DNA from: Bryobacterales bacterium
GTDB lineage: Bacteria; Acidobacteriota; Terriglobia; Bryobacterales; Bryobacteraceae
Assembly: GCA_016789905.1 (NCBI GenBank)
Contig: JAEUQC010000189.1
Span: 1 to 61,584 of the forward strand
Length of the DNA stretch: 61,584 bases
Reading direction: 5' to 3'
The notes beneath the pieces are model-generated. The model made no database searches. It saw only the letters and a program-made list of their open reading frames with translations, and was not told where the DNA came from. Positions 16,508 through 24,644 of this stretch are shown here, piece after piece; the stretch's first letter is position 1, and each line of letters starts with the position of its first letter. The translations under genes and the position numbers were made by a program.

Positions 16508-16894
16508 GTGAAAACATTGAAAGTGACCTTCGCTGGCCTGTTCCTGGCAGCGGCTGTGGCGATGGCGGGTGAAAAGCCCTCCGCGGACCACATCAAGTGG
16601 ATGAAGGATCTGGCGGCGCAGAATGGCGCAATCCGGAAAGGCGTCGATGTTGAAAAGAACGCCAAGGATATGCAGGCCACGCTGAAGCTGGTGGGCGCGT
16701 TCTGGAAGACGCGGAACTCTGAAGTCGCCTCCAAGTCCTGCGGTCAGTCCTACAAGGGCGCCGCCGCGTTGGTTGAAGCGGGGGCCGACAAGGATAAGCA
16801 GATGGCCGCGATGAAAATGATCGGCGGCGGTTGCAAGGGCTGCCACGACGCCCATCGCGTCAAGATCTCCGACACCGAAAACGAAATCAAGTAA
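16508..16894 (+). CDS. Cytochrome c'-like (class II) c-type cytochrome
   Basis: Periplasmic mono-haem protein of 128 residues with a GTG start preceded by GAAGGAG. Residues 1-20 (MKTLKVTFAGLFLAAAVAMA) form a Sec signal peptide. The mature part is helical, and the haem-binding CKGCH (109-113) lies near the C-terminus, the arrangement of class II cytochromes c' and c556. A lone Cys78 (KSCGQS) precedes it. It stands between an amino acid permease and a PhoD-like phosphatase with its own promoter. Possible roles are electron transfer or gas binding; the sequence does not decide. Confidence 0.75.
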   Translation: MKTLKVTFAGLFLAAAVAMAGEKPSADHIKWMKDLAAQNGAIRKGVDVEKNAKDMQATLKLVGAFWKTRNSEVASKSCGQSYKGAAALVEAGADKDKQMAAMKMIGGGCKGCHDAHRVKISDTENEIK

Positions 16895-16946
16895 TCCACC
16901 CCCGTTGGGGCTGCAAGCGGCGGCGTGATAGCGTGGGAGTTCTCCC

Positions 16947-19421
16947 ATGCGATTCCGCCGCCGTTCTCTTTTGCAGGGTGCCGCGATAGCCACCGCCGTT
17001 CCGCTCTCCGCCCAAACCGCTTTCCTCCCCGCTGGTGTCACCAGGCCCTGGATTTCCGGGGATTTTTGGGCCAATCCGCTGCAGGATTGGCAACTGGCCA
17101 ACGGCCGCATCGAATGCATTGTCAGCGGCGGGGACCGCAACGTCTCCCTGCTGACCCGCGAAGTCAATGGAGACTTCGTGCTGAGCGTCGAACTCGGCGC
17201 AATCGAGAACGAAGGCCCGGGCTTCGCCGGTTTCCGCGCCGGCAGCAAAGGGTATTGGAAGGACTATCGAGATACCGCCCTACGCGGCATCGGCATCGAC
17301 GCGGGCATCACCACCGATGGGCGTCTGTTCATCGGCGCCCCAACGCCATCCGCTCCCCGCGCGACTGAGGCCCCCGCCCGATTGACGCTTACCGCCGCCA
17401 ACGGGTTGGCAACGCTTACCGCCCACAACGCCGCCGGCGTCGAGATTGGCCGCATCGAAGCCAGGCAGACATTCCAAGGTGCCGTGGGCCTGGTTTGCCA
17501 TGCGGGCGCCATTACCAAAACCCCGCCCCGGCGAAACATCGCGCGCCAGGGAAAAGTGCGCTACTGGTTCCGGAACCTCACCCTTACCGGCCCCGGCGTC
17601 ACCACTCATAGCGAGCGCGCCTTCGGGCCTCTATTGTTCAACCAGTACACCGTCAGCCGCGGGACGCTCAAAATGGCCGTCCAGTGCGCGCCGCTCGAAG
17701 CCGGCGCGCACCACGCCGAACTGCGCGTGCGCCGAGGCACGGCGTGGCGCACCGTGGCGCGGGCCACCGTTGACCCCATGGCCTGCGTCGCGCAGTTCCG
17801 CGTTGCCAACTGGGACGAAACCAAGGACGCGCCGTATCGCGTCGTGCTTCAACATGACGGCAAACAGCACGAGTTGTCCGGAACCATCGCCCATAGCCCC
17901 ATGGAGAAGCGCGCGCTTCGCATCGGCGCGCTAACCTGTCAAAACGATATCGGGTTTCCTCATGGGCAAATCGCGCGTAACCTGCGCCATCTGAAGCCGG
18001 ACATTCTCTTCTTCACCGGCGACCAGATTTATGAGCGCTCCGGCGACTACGGCAACCAGATGGAACCCCCTGCCGCCGCCCGGCTCGACTACTTGCGCAA
18101 GTGGTTCCTGTTCGGCTGGAGTTGGGGAGAGTTGACGCGCGATACTCCGTGCGTCTGCATCCCGGACGATCACGACGTCTACCACGGCAACCTTTGGGGC
18201 TGCGCCGGACGCAAAGCCGAGAAAGCGGATACCGTGCAGGCCTGGCAGGACTCCGGCGGCTACAAGATGCCCGCCGATTGGGTCAATATGGTGCAGCGCA
18301 CGCAGACCTGCCACTTGCCCGATCCGCCGGACGCGCGACCCGTCGAACAAGGCATCACGGTCCACTACTGCCATCTACAGTGGGGCGGCATGAGCTTCGC
18401 CGTTCTCGAAGACAGGAAGTGGAAATCCGCGCCGAAAGAATGGATGCCGAAGGCGAAAATCGTCAACGGCTGGATCCAGAACCCGGAGTTCAACGCCGCC
18501 ACCGACGGCAACATCGACGGCCCGCAAATGCTCGGCGAGCGCCAGGAAAAGTTCCTTGAAGAGTGGGCACGCGACTGGTCCAACGGCACGTTTATCAAGG
18601 CCGCCGTTTCCGCCACCATTTTTGCCAACATTGCCACTCTGCCGCCTCCGGCCAACACGGATTCAGTAACCAGCAAGCTCCCCGTGCAGCCGCTCGGCGC
18701 CTACCCGGAAGGCGAAATGCGCACTGCCGATCATGACTCCAACGGCTGGCCGCAGCGCCCGCGCAATCGCGCTCTCCGTTCGCTCCGCAAGGCGCTGGCG
18801 TTTCACATCGGCGGCGACCAGCACCTGGCCAGCACCGTTCAATACGGCATCGACGATTGGAACGACGGCGCGTTCTGCATCTGCACCCCCGCCATTTCCA
18901 ACATCTTTCCGCGCCGCTGGTATCCCGCCGCGCCCGGCAAGAACGCGCTCCCGCAAAGCCCCCGCAATTCCGGCGAATACACGGATGGCTTCGGCAACAA
19001 AGTCACCGTGCATTGCGTCGCCAATCCAACGAAATTCGGGCACGAACCCGCCGAGTTGTACGACCGCGCCGTGGGCTTCGGCTGCATTGACATTGACCGC
19101 CAGACGCGCGAAATCACCATGACCAACTGGCCATACTGGGAGGACCTCTCCAAGCCTGGCGCCAAGCCGTACCCCGGCTGGCCGGTGAAAATCAAACAGA
19201 CCGACAACGGCCTGCCCCGCACACCGCACCGCCTGGCCACCGTGCAGGGCGGCCGCGTAATTGAAGTCTTCAGCGAACCCGCCAATGAACTGGTGTACGC
19301 GCTCCACCTGCCCGCCGGGCCCTTCACGCCCACCGTGCCCGCGCCGGGCAGCTACACCGTGCGCCTCTACGACCCCGCGTCCAAGCGCGAAATCGTGAAG
19401 AAGGGTCAGCGAACTCTCTGA
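16947..19421 (+). CDS. PhoD-like alkaline phosphatase, Tat-exported
   Basis: Large metallophosphoesterase of 824 residues of the PhoD type. The N-terminus MRFRRRSLLQGAAIATAVPLSAQ is a Tat-like signal. The catalytic half has FTGDQIYE (Asp359), PDDHDVYHG (407-413) and HIGGDQHLAS (Asp624, His626), the metal ligands of this superfamily. The first 300 residues are an extra beta-rich region (NFWA-like start DFWANPLQDWQLANGRIECI) found in large PhoD relatives. It probably acts in the periplasm or outside the cell on phosphodiesters or monoesters. Its last 16 bases overlap the convergent sulfatase gene. Confidence 0.85.
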   Translation: MRFRRRSLLQGAAIATAVPLSAQTAFLPAGVTRPWISGDFWANPLQDWQLANGRIECIVSGGDRNVSLLTREVNGDFVLSVELGAIENEGPGFAGFRAGSKGYWKDYRDTALRGIGIDAGITTDGRLFIGAPTPSAPRATEAPARLTLTAANGLATLTAHNAAGVEIGRIEARQTFQGAVGLVCHAGAITKTPPRRNIARQGKVRYWFRNLTLTGPGVTTHSERAFGPLLFNQYTVSRGTLKMAVQCAPLEAGAHHAELRVRRGTAWRTVARATVDPMACVAQFRVANWDETKDAPYRVVLQHDGKQHELSGTIAHSPMEKRALRIGALTCQNDIGFPHGQIARNLRHLKPDILFFTGDQIYERSGDYGNQMEPPAAARLDYLRKWFLFGWSWGELTRDTPCVCIPDDHDVYHGNLWGCAGRKAEKADTVQAWQDSGGYKMPADWVNMVQRTQTCHLPDPPDARPVEQGITVHYCHLQWGGMSFAVLEDRKWKSAPKEWMPKAKIVNGWIQNPEFNAATDGNIDGPQMLGERQEKFLEEWARDWSNGTFIKAAVSATIFANIATLPPPANTDSVTSKLPVQPLGAYPEGEMRTADHDSNGWPQRPRNRALRSLRKALAFHIGGDQHLASTVQYGIDDWNDGAFCICTPAISNIFPRRWYPAAPGKNALPQSPRNSGEYTDGFGNKVTVHCVANPTKFGHEPAELYDRAVGFGCIDIDRQTREITMTNWPYWEDLSKPGAKPYPGWPVKIKQTDNGLPRTPHRLATVQGGRVIEVFSEPANELVYALHLPAGPFTPTVPAPGSYTVRLYDPASKREIVKKGQRTL

Positions 19422-20932
19422 GCGGCGAACTCGCGCGATAGCTTTTCCCAGTACGCTTCCATCGCCTTCACGCGCGCCGGCTCCCGTTCGGCCAGGTTCA
19501 ACGTTTCTCCGCGGTCGGCTTTTAGGTTGTACAGCTCCCACGGACCTTTGCCGTTGGTCACCAGTTTCCAATCGCCTAACCGGATCGCCCGGTTGTCCAG
19601 GTGATGGAAGAACAGTGCCTCTCGCTCCAGCGTGCGGTCCTTGGCGAACGCCGGCAGCAGGCTCAGCCCGGGCGTCGGCGGTTTGGCTCCGCCGGCAAGC
19701 GCAACCAGTGTTGGCAGCACGTCAATAAAGTGCGCCGGCGTATGCCGCAGTTCCCCTTTGGCGCTGATCCCGCGCGGCCAATGCACAATGCACGGCGACG
19801 AGATTCCGCCCTCGTGCACCCAGGATTTATGGAGACGAAACGGAGAGTTCGCCGCGCTCGACCAGCCTGGGCCCAACCCCAGATGGGAGTCCGCCGAACC
19901 GGGCACGGAACCGGTCACGTGGCCGTCGGCGCGGATCAGTTGCTCCGCCGACGCGCCGTTATCGGAAAGAAACAGGATAACCGTATCTTCCATCGCGCCC
20001 ATCGCCTTCACCTGCTCCAGCACGCGGCCAATCTCCTGATCCATGCGATAGACCATCGCCGCATGAATCGCCATCTTCAAGGATTGGAACTCCTTCTGCG
20101 CAGCGGTCAGTGTGTTCCATGGCACGGCCCGCGCCACCTCGCCTGGCCCCACTTGCCGCGTCAGTTCTTCGGCCGATGTATTCCAACTCGGCCATACCGC
20201 AGGTTCCAACGGCGCCGCCTTGCACTTCACCACGCCGCGCTGCGTGGCCCGCTCCCAACGCGCCTGGCGCAGCGCGTCCCAGCCCATGCCGTATCTGTTC
20301 CGGAACCGTTCGATATCGGGTTGCAGCGCGTGAAGCGGGAAGTGCGGCGAAGTGAACGCCAGGTACAGAAAGAACGGCGCTTCCGCCTGATGGCCACGCA
20401 GCCAATTCACGGCATGATCGGCAATCGCCTTCGTCGCATAGAAACCCTCCTCGCGCTTCACAGCGGGAAGTTTCTTATCATTCAGCGCGTGCTGTTGCGG
20501 AGAGAAGAACCGGTTCTGGTCCTGCAATAGATACGATTGGTGAAACCCGGCCCCGGCCACGGGCGGCGCCGGCACGTGCCATTTCCCGGAGTGGTAGCAG
20601 CGGTATCCCAGCGCGCTCAAATACTGCGGTGTATACCGGATCCACGCTGGCGGCTTCACGTTCGCGGCTTGTTCAAAGCCCGATTGTTGGGCGTAGTAGC
20701 CGGTCATCAGGATACCCCGGGAGGGCATACATCGCGCCGCCGAATACATCTGCGTAAAGCGCAGCCCGCTCGCGGCAAGCCCATCCAGGTGCGGTGTTTC
20801 AATCTCGCCGCCAAAACAGCCGATGTCGGAAAACCCCATGTCGTCGGCCAGAATCACCAGCAAATTCGGCCTCCGCGCAGGCGCGGCGAGCGCGGCGCCG
20901 GTCAGGCTCATAAACGCGCGGCGTGTAAGCAT
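19406..20932 (-). CDS. Formylglycine-dependent sulfatase (arylsulfatase type)
   Basis: Exported sulfatase of 508 residues. It starts MLTRRAFMSLTGAALAAPARRPN, a Tat-like signal, then RPNLLVILADDMGFSDIGCFGG, the metal-binding N-terminal core. Cys68 in CMPSR is the C-x-P-S-R residue converted to formylglycine. GYYAQQSGFEQ, GKWHVPAPP and FLSDNGAS are further family signatures. The frame stays open 98 codons upstream, but that part lies in a decayed copy of the neighbouring phosphatase gene, so ATG 20932 was chosen. It may release sulfate from polysaccharides; a second sulfatase lies at 42.8-44.1 kb. Confidence 0.92.
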   Translation of the reverse strand: MLTRRAFMSLTGAALAAPARRPNLLVILADDMGFSDIGCFGGEIETPHLDGLAASGLRFTQMYSAARCMPSRGILMTGYYAQQSGFEQAANVKPPAWIRYTPQYLSALGYRCYHSGKWHVPAPPVAGAGFHQSYLLQDQNRFFSPQQHALNDKKLPAVKREEGFYATKAIADHAVNWLRGHQAEAPFFLYLAFTSPHFPLHALQPDIERFRNRYGMGWDALRQARWERATQRGVVKCKAAPLEPAVWPSWNTSAEELTRQVGPGEVARAVPWNTLTAAQKEFQSLKMAIHAAMVYRMDQEIGRVLEQVKAMGAMEDTVILFLSDNGASAEQLIRADGHVTGSVPGSADSHLGLGPGWSSAANSPFRLHKSWVHEGGISSPCIVHWPRGISAKGELRHTPAHFIDVLPTLVALAGGAKPPTPGLSLLPAFAKDRTLEREALFFHHLDNRAIRLGDWKLVTNGKGPWELYNLKADRGETLNLAEREPARVKAMEAYWEKLSREFAAQRVR

Positions 20933-21051
20933 CGTTCCGCCAGCGTATCGCAGGAACCTTTCCCCAGCAAAGCCCACGGCTTTCGCAACCCATCCGCAGT
21001 CGCGCATCCGGTCAATACACTCCCCCGTAGCGCCGCTGGCGCCCGAAGGCA

Positions 21052-21223
21052 CTAGAAGACTCCGGACTTGCGGTTCACCAGCAGCGTCTGGTCGTCGGTG
21101 GCCGCGGCATTGCCGGTGAAGGCGCCAACCGCCGCCTGAATCGCATTGCGAATCTCCTATGTCGTCCCGGAGAAATGCTCGCGCACCACGGCCATCACTC
21201 GCTCCTCGCCGAACGGCTCGTCC
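21052..21223 (-). pseudogene. Decayed duplicate of the 3' end of the SpoIIE/RsbU phosphatase gene
   Basis: Bases 21071-21223 align without gaps to 21248-21400, the 3' part of the adjacent phosphatase gene, with about nine differences in 153. In the copy one change creates an in-frame TAG where the intact gene reads Thr-Thr-Glu-Glu. The copy ends with its own frame (LLVNRKSGVF, stop at 21052-21054), unlike the intact end (LLVIRRTEA). It therefore looks like the residue of a former tandem paralogue whose 5' part was deleted. No start or catalytic part remains. Confidence 0.75.
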
Positions 21224-21231
21224 CAACAGCG

Positions 21232-22626
21232 CTAGGCTTCAGTCCTGCGGATCACCAGCAGCGTCTGGTCATCCGTGGCCGCGGCGTTGCCGGAGAAGGC
21301 GCCAACCGCCGCCTGAATCGCGTTGCGAATCTCCTCTGTCGTCCCGGAGATATGCTCGCGCACCACGGCCATCACTCGCTCCTCGCCGAACTGCTCGTCC
21401 GCCTTGTTCGCCGCCTCCAGAATGCCGTCCGAATACAGCACCAGCACGTCGCCGTTCGCCATCGCGCGCTCGCCCTGTTCATATCGCGCGCCGTTCAGCA
21501 GGCCCAGCACCGGCCCGCCCGAAGTCAGCCGGTGTACCGTTCCCGGCGCCGTGGCGGAAAACAACAGCGGCGGCAGGTGCCCCGCGTTGACATACCGGAA
21601 TACGCCCGATTCCGGTGCGAAGTAGCCCCAGAACATGCTGGCGTACCGCTCGCGCGACGCGCGTTCGCACAGCAGTTGATTCAGTTGCCGCGTCGCCTCC
21701 ACGTGCCGCCGTCCGCTGCCTGCCCAACTGCTGGAGCGTACCGCGCCCTGCATCACACTCGCCAGCATCGCCGCCGGAACGCCCTTGCCGGCCACATCGC
21801 CCAGCACAACCGCCGTGCCCGTGCCGCGCACCTGAAACACGTCGTAGAAATCACCGTTCAACTCACATGCCGGGGCGCTTTCCCCGGCCATGGAAAAATC
21901 GCCGCGCGCCTGGCGGGCCGCCGGCAAGAGATCCTGCTGCACTCGCCGCGCATGGGCCAGTTGACTCGCCAGGTGCAAGCCCGCCACATACGACCGGAAG
22001 CGAACGCGCATCATCGCCAGCGCGCCCAGCAGCGCCAGCGCCGCCGAAGAGTTCAGCAGCAGATTGCGTTGCAACGGCCACACATTCCCCGCACCGTTCA
22101 TGTAACCGGCAATTTCAACGACGCCGAAAGCACCACGCGCCGAAGCCGCCGGTTCGTACCCCGCCAGTTGAACGGAAGCACGCCGCGCCTGCGCCGGAAC
22201 ACGGATCGGAAACGCCTCCACCACCACTTTGCCGCCTCGCGTGGAACGCGTCTCAAAGATCGCCTGGCGGCCACGCATCTTGGAACGAATCACTTCGGCG
22301 GAAAACGTGGGCGCAACATCCAGCCCAGCGCCGGCCAGCGTGGTGTCCCGCCCATCGCGAAGTTGAATCCAGGCAATGCGGCCGTTACTGCCCGTACGGA
22401 TCTGTTCCAGCATTTCATTGGCTTCGGCGGGCGAGGACGGCCGCGCATTCTGCAACAGCTTGTCCACCGCCACCGCCTGCGCCGAAAGGTCCTTCCGCAC
22501 CTGTTCCACCGCAATCCGCTGCGACACCCAGTAGTAGTTCGCCACCGAATTGCCCAGCATGAGCAGCGCCAGCGCGAATCCAATGCCGATCGAAAGAGTA
22601 AACCAGCGTTGCGACGTGTTCGTCAT
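21232..22626 (-). CDS. Membrane-bound PP2C-type serine phosphatase (RsbU/SpoIIE family)
   Basis: A 464-residue signalling protein. A first membrane segment lies at about 11-31, followed by a sensor-like region of about 150 residues and a second membrane segment (LLLNSSAALALLGALAMM). The C-terminal half is a SpoIIE/RsbU phosphatase: QQDLLPAA linker, NGDFYDVF with metal Asp259, VVLGDVAGKGVPAAMLAS, NAGHLPPLLF, LYSDGILEAANKADEQFG and TDDQTLLV. Such enzymes dephosphorylate anti-anti-sigma or STAS proteins in partner-switching cascades. No kinase or STAS partner gene is adjacent. It is divergent from an OmpR-type regulator gene and shares with it an intergenic region holding a CTTAAC repeat box. 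Confidence 0.88.
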   Translation of the reverse strand: MTNTSQRWFTLSIGIGFALALLMLGNSVANYYWVSQRIAVEQVRKDLSAQAVAVDKLLQNARPSSPAEANEMLEQIRTGSNGRIAWIQLRDGRDTTLAGAGLDVAPTFSAEVIRSKMRGRQAIFETRSTRGGKVVVEAFPIRVPAQARRASVQLAGYEPAASARGAFGVVEIAGYMNGAGNVWPLQRNLLLNSSAALALLGALAMMRVRFRSYVAGLHLASQLAHARRVQQDLLPAARQARGDFSMAGESAPACELNGDFYDVFQVRGTGTAVVLGDVAGKGVPAAMLASVMQGAVRSSSWAGSGRRHVEATRQLNQLLCERASRERYASMFWGYFAPESGVFRYVNAGHLPPLLFSATAPGTVHRLTSGGPVLGLLNGARYEQGERAMANGDVLVLYSDGILEAANKADEQFGEERVMAVVREHISGTTEEIRNAIQAAVGAFSGNAAATDDQTLLVIRRTEA

Positions 22627-22678
22627 ACTGACAAGACTACGTGCGAATAGCCGGTTTGGATAGGGGGCAAGGCCATAG

Positions 22679-22715
22679 CTTAACGTTCTTAACTGAGGTT
22701 TTCCAATGGCTTAAC
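22679..22715. promoter_or_regulatory. Repeated CTTAAC box between phosphatase and response regulator
   Basis: CTTAAC occurs at 22679-22684, 22688-22693 and 22710-22715. The first two form the 15-mer CTTAACGTTCTTAAC, a direct repeat with 9-bp period. The identical 15-mer lies in reverse orientation at 26458-26472 upstream of the histidine kinase operon. Direct repeats of short half-sites are typical binding sites of OmpR-type regulators, two of which are encoded between the boxes. Binding is inferred. Confidence 0.55.
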
Positions 22716-22757
22716 GTGCGCGTTTCCATACGCGGCGTCACAATGGGCAGGACCCCC

Positions 22758-23450
22758 ATGCAGCAACGAATTCTCATCGTCGAAGACGACCCCAATGTGG
22801 CGCTGGTTTTGGAAGACGCATTGAGCGCCGAGGGCTACACCACCGAACACGCCAGCGACGGCCGCCACGCAGTGGAAAGCGCGCTCGCTCGCGCCTTTGA
22901 CCTTACTCTGCTCGATGTTGGTCTGCCCGATAAAGACGGCTTCGCCGTATGCGACGAACTGCGCCGCCAGGGCGTCCAAATGCCGATTCTCCTGCTCACC
23001 GCCCGCACCGCGCCGGACGATAAGGTACGCGGCCTGCGCATGGGCGCCGATGATTATGTGACCAAGCCGTTCCACGTGCCCGAACTGCTGGCGCGCATTC
23101 AGGCGCTGCTGCGCCGCACGCAGCACACCCAGGCGGCGATTCTCATCGAATACCGCTTCGGCGACGTGTTCGTCGATTTCTATCGTGGCCGCGCCACCAA
23201 GGCTGGCCGCCCCGTGGAACTCACCACCAAAGAGCTCGTGCTGCTTCGGTACCTCATCGCGCGCCGCGGCCTGGTGGTTTCGCGCGAAGAGCTTTTGACC
23301 GAAGTCTGGGGCTACCATTCCACCAATACGCGCACTGTGGACGTGCATATCGCCACCCTGCGCCAGAAGCTGGAGGACCATCCCCACGCCCCGCTGCACG
23401 TGCTGACGGTGCGGGGCGGCGGCTACCAATTTCAGCACGCGCCGATGTAA
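22758..23450 (+). CDS. OmpR/PhoB-type response regulator
   Basis: DNA-binding response regulator of 230 residues from ATG 22758; ATG 22743 is a possible alternative. The receiver domain has acidic residues ED-D near position 10, phosphoacceptor Asp53 (LLDVGLPDKDGF), TARTAPDDKV and Lys103 (TKPFHVPELL). The C-terminal winged helix shows LTTKELVLLRYLIARRGLVVSREELLTEVWGY and TVDVHIATLRQKLED. No kinase gene is directly attached; the nearest is at 24.6-26.4 kb on the other strand. The start lies 64 bases after a CTTAAC box, fitting autoregulation or control by the neighbouring regulator. A Spy-like gene follows in the same direction. Confidence 0.92.
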   Translation: MQQRILIVEDDPNVALVLEDALSAEGYTTEHASDGRHAVESALARAFDLTLLDVGLPDKDGFAVCDELRRQGVQMPILLLTARTAPDDKVRGLRMGADDYVTKPFHVPELLARIQALLRRTQHTQAAILIEYRFGDVFVDFYRGRATKAGRPVELTTKELVLLRYLIARRGLVVSREELLTEVWGYHSTNTRTVDVHIATLRQKLEDHPHAPLHVLTVRGGGYQFQHAPM

Positions 23451-23525
23451 TGGACACTTTACCGCCTTGGCGGCAACCGTGTAGCGGCGGTGGCGTTTAA
23501 CGGTATAGGAGGTTTCATACACAGA

Positions 23526-23936
23526 ATGAAACGACGCTCTGCAGTTGCCGCGCTGGCCTTGTTGGCAGCGCTTCCCGTCCTCGCTGACAACCGCGCCGGC
23601 AGTGGCTCCCGGCTGGAATATCTCGCCGGCTATCTCTCGCTCACCGACGCGCAGAAGACCCAGGCAAAAACCATCTTCGACGCGGCTGACACCGCCACCC
23701 AAACCGCGCGTGGCCAACTCGACGCGGCGCAGGAAGCCCTCGCCACGGCAGTAAAAGGCAACCGTTCCGACGCCGAACTCGACCGCCTGGCCGCCGCCAC
23801 TGGCGTCATCCAGGGCCAAATCGCCGCCATCCGCGCCAAAGCCAATGCCAAGTTCTACGCCTTGCTCACTACCGAGCAAAAAGCGAAATACGATGCCATG
23901 GGCGACCGCGGCCCGGGCGGCCCCGGCCGCCGTTGA
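23526..23936 (+). CDS. Spy/CpxP-like periplasmic protein
   Basis: This 136-residue secreted helical protein starts MKRRSAVAALALLAALPVLADN (Sec signal, cleavage probably after LA). Two LTxxQ-type motifs, SLTDAQKTQAKTIF and LLTTEQKAKYDAM, bracket the helical region, as in Spy/CpxP periplasmic chaperones and adaptors. The C-terminus is a Gly/Pro/Arg tail (GPGGPGRR). AGGAGG stands 13 bases before the chosen ATG; a longer frame upstream has no signal peptide at its start. CpxP proteins are known to inhibit CpxA-type kinases; here a kinase/regulator pair lies 22 bases away on the opposite strand, so a similar role is plausible but inferred. Confidence 0.75.
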   Translation: MKRRSAVAALALLAALPVLADNRAGSGSRLEYLAGYLSLTDAQKTQAKTIFDAADTATQTARGQLDAAQEALATAVKGNRSDAELDRLAAATGVIQGQIAAIRAKANAKFYALLTTEQKAKYDAMGDRGPGGPGRR

Positions 23937-23957
23937 CCCCTAAACAACCAATTCAGC

Positions 23958-24644
23958 TCACGGGGCAAAGCGATATCCTTTGCCCCGGATTGTGTGAATA
24001 TGCTTCGGATTTTGCGGGTTTTCTTCCAGCTTCTGCCGCAGCCACGCCACGTGGACGTCAATGGTTCGTGAACTCACCTCGCTCTGATACTCCCACACGT
24101 TTTGCAGCAGTTCTTCCCGCGACACGACTTTCCCCCGCCGGTCCACCAGATACCGCAGCAACTGCAACTCCTTCGCCGCCAGCCCCACCGGTTCTCCCGC
24201 CTTCGCCACCTGCCCGCTATCAAAATCCACCACCACATCGCTGAACGCAAACGTCCGCACCTGCGCGCGCCCCTCTTTTTTCACCCGCCGCAGCAGCGCT
24301 TCCACCCGCGCCAGCAACTCCGACGGGTCGAACGGTTTGTTCAGATAATCGTCGGCGCCCAACTTCAGGCCCACCACGCGGTCATGCACCTGCGTCTTGG
24401 CGGTGAGCATCAGAATGGCCGTGTCATAGCCGCGCTGCCGCAAGTCGCGGCAAACGTCCAGGCCATTTCGCTTCGGCATCATCACGTCCAGGATGATCAG
24501 GTCGTAGGGTTCGCTCGTTGCCTTCAGCAGTCCGGCCTCGCCGTCCCGCGCCGCGTCCACTTCGTAACCTTCGTTCATTAACAGGTCGGAGACGGTCATC
24601 ACCAGCCCTGGCTCATCCTCAACCAGCAGTATTCGCGAATTCAT
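23958..24644 (-). CDS. OmpR/PhoB-type response regulator paired with histidine kinase
   Basis: A 228-residue two-component regulator. Receiver: ED at 9-10, Asp53 (ILDVMMPKRNG), TAKTQVHDRV, Lys103 (LNKPFDPSELL). The winged-helix DNA-binding domain shows LAAKELQLLRYLVDRRGKVVSREELLQNVWEY and TIDVHVAWLRQKLEENP. It is the second gene of an operon in which the kinase comes first; the two reading frames overlap by 26 bases, so the pair is translationally coupled. It is a paralogue of the regulator at 22758. Likely targets are the two CTTAAC boxes bounding this island. Confidence 0.93.
   Translation of the reverse strand: MNSRILLVEDEPGLVMTVSDLLMNEGYEVDAARDGEAGLLKATSEPYDLIILDVMMPKRNGLDVCRDLRQRGYDTAILMLTAKTQVHDRVVGLKLGADDYLNKPFDPSELLARVEALLRRVKKEGRAQVRTFAFSDVVVDFDSGQVAKAGEPVGLAAKELQLLRYLVDRRGKVVSREELLQNVWEYQSEVSSRTIDVHVAWLRQKLEENPQNPKHIHTIRGKGYRFAP

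Noticed and set aside
20933..21226. N-terminal extension of the first sulfatase
   Set aside because: The extension runs through the decayed phosphatase copy in another frame, while a Tat-like leader begins at 20932.
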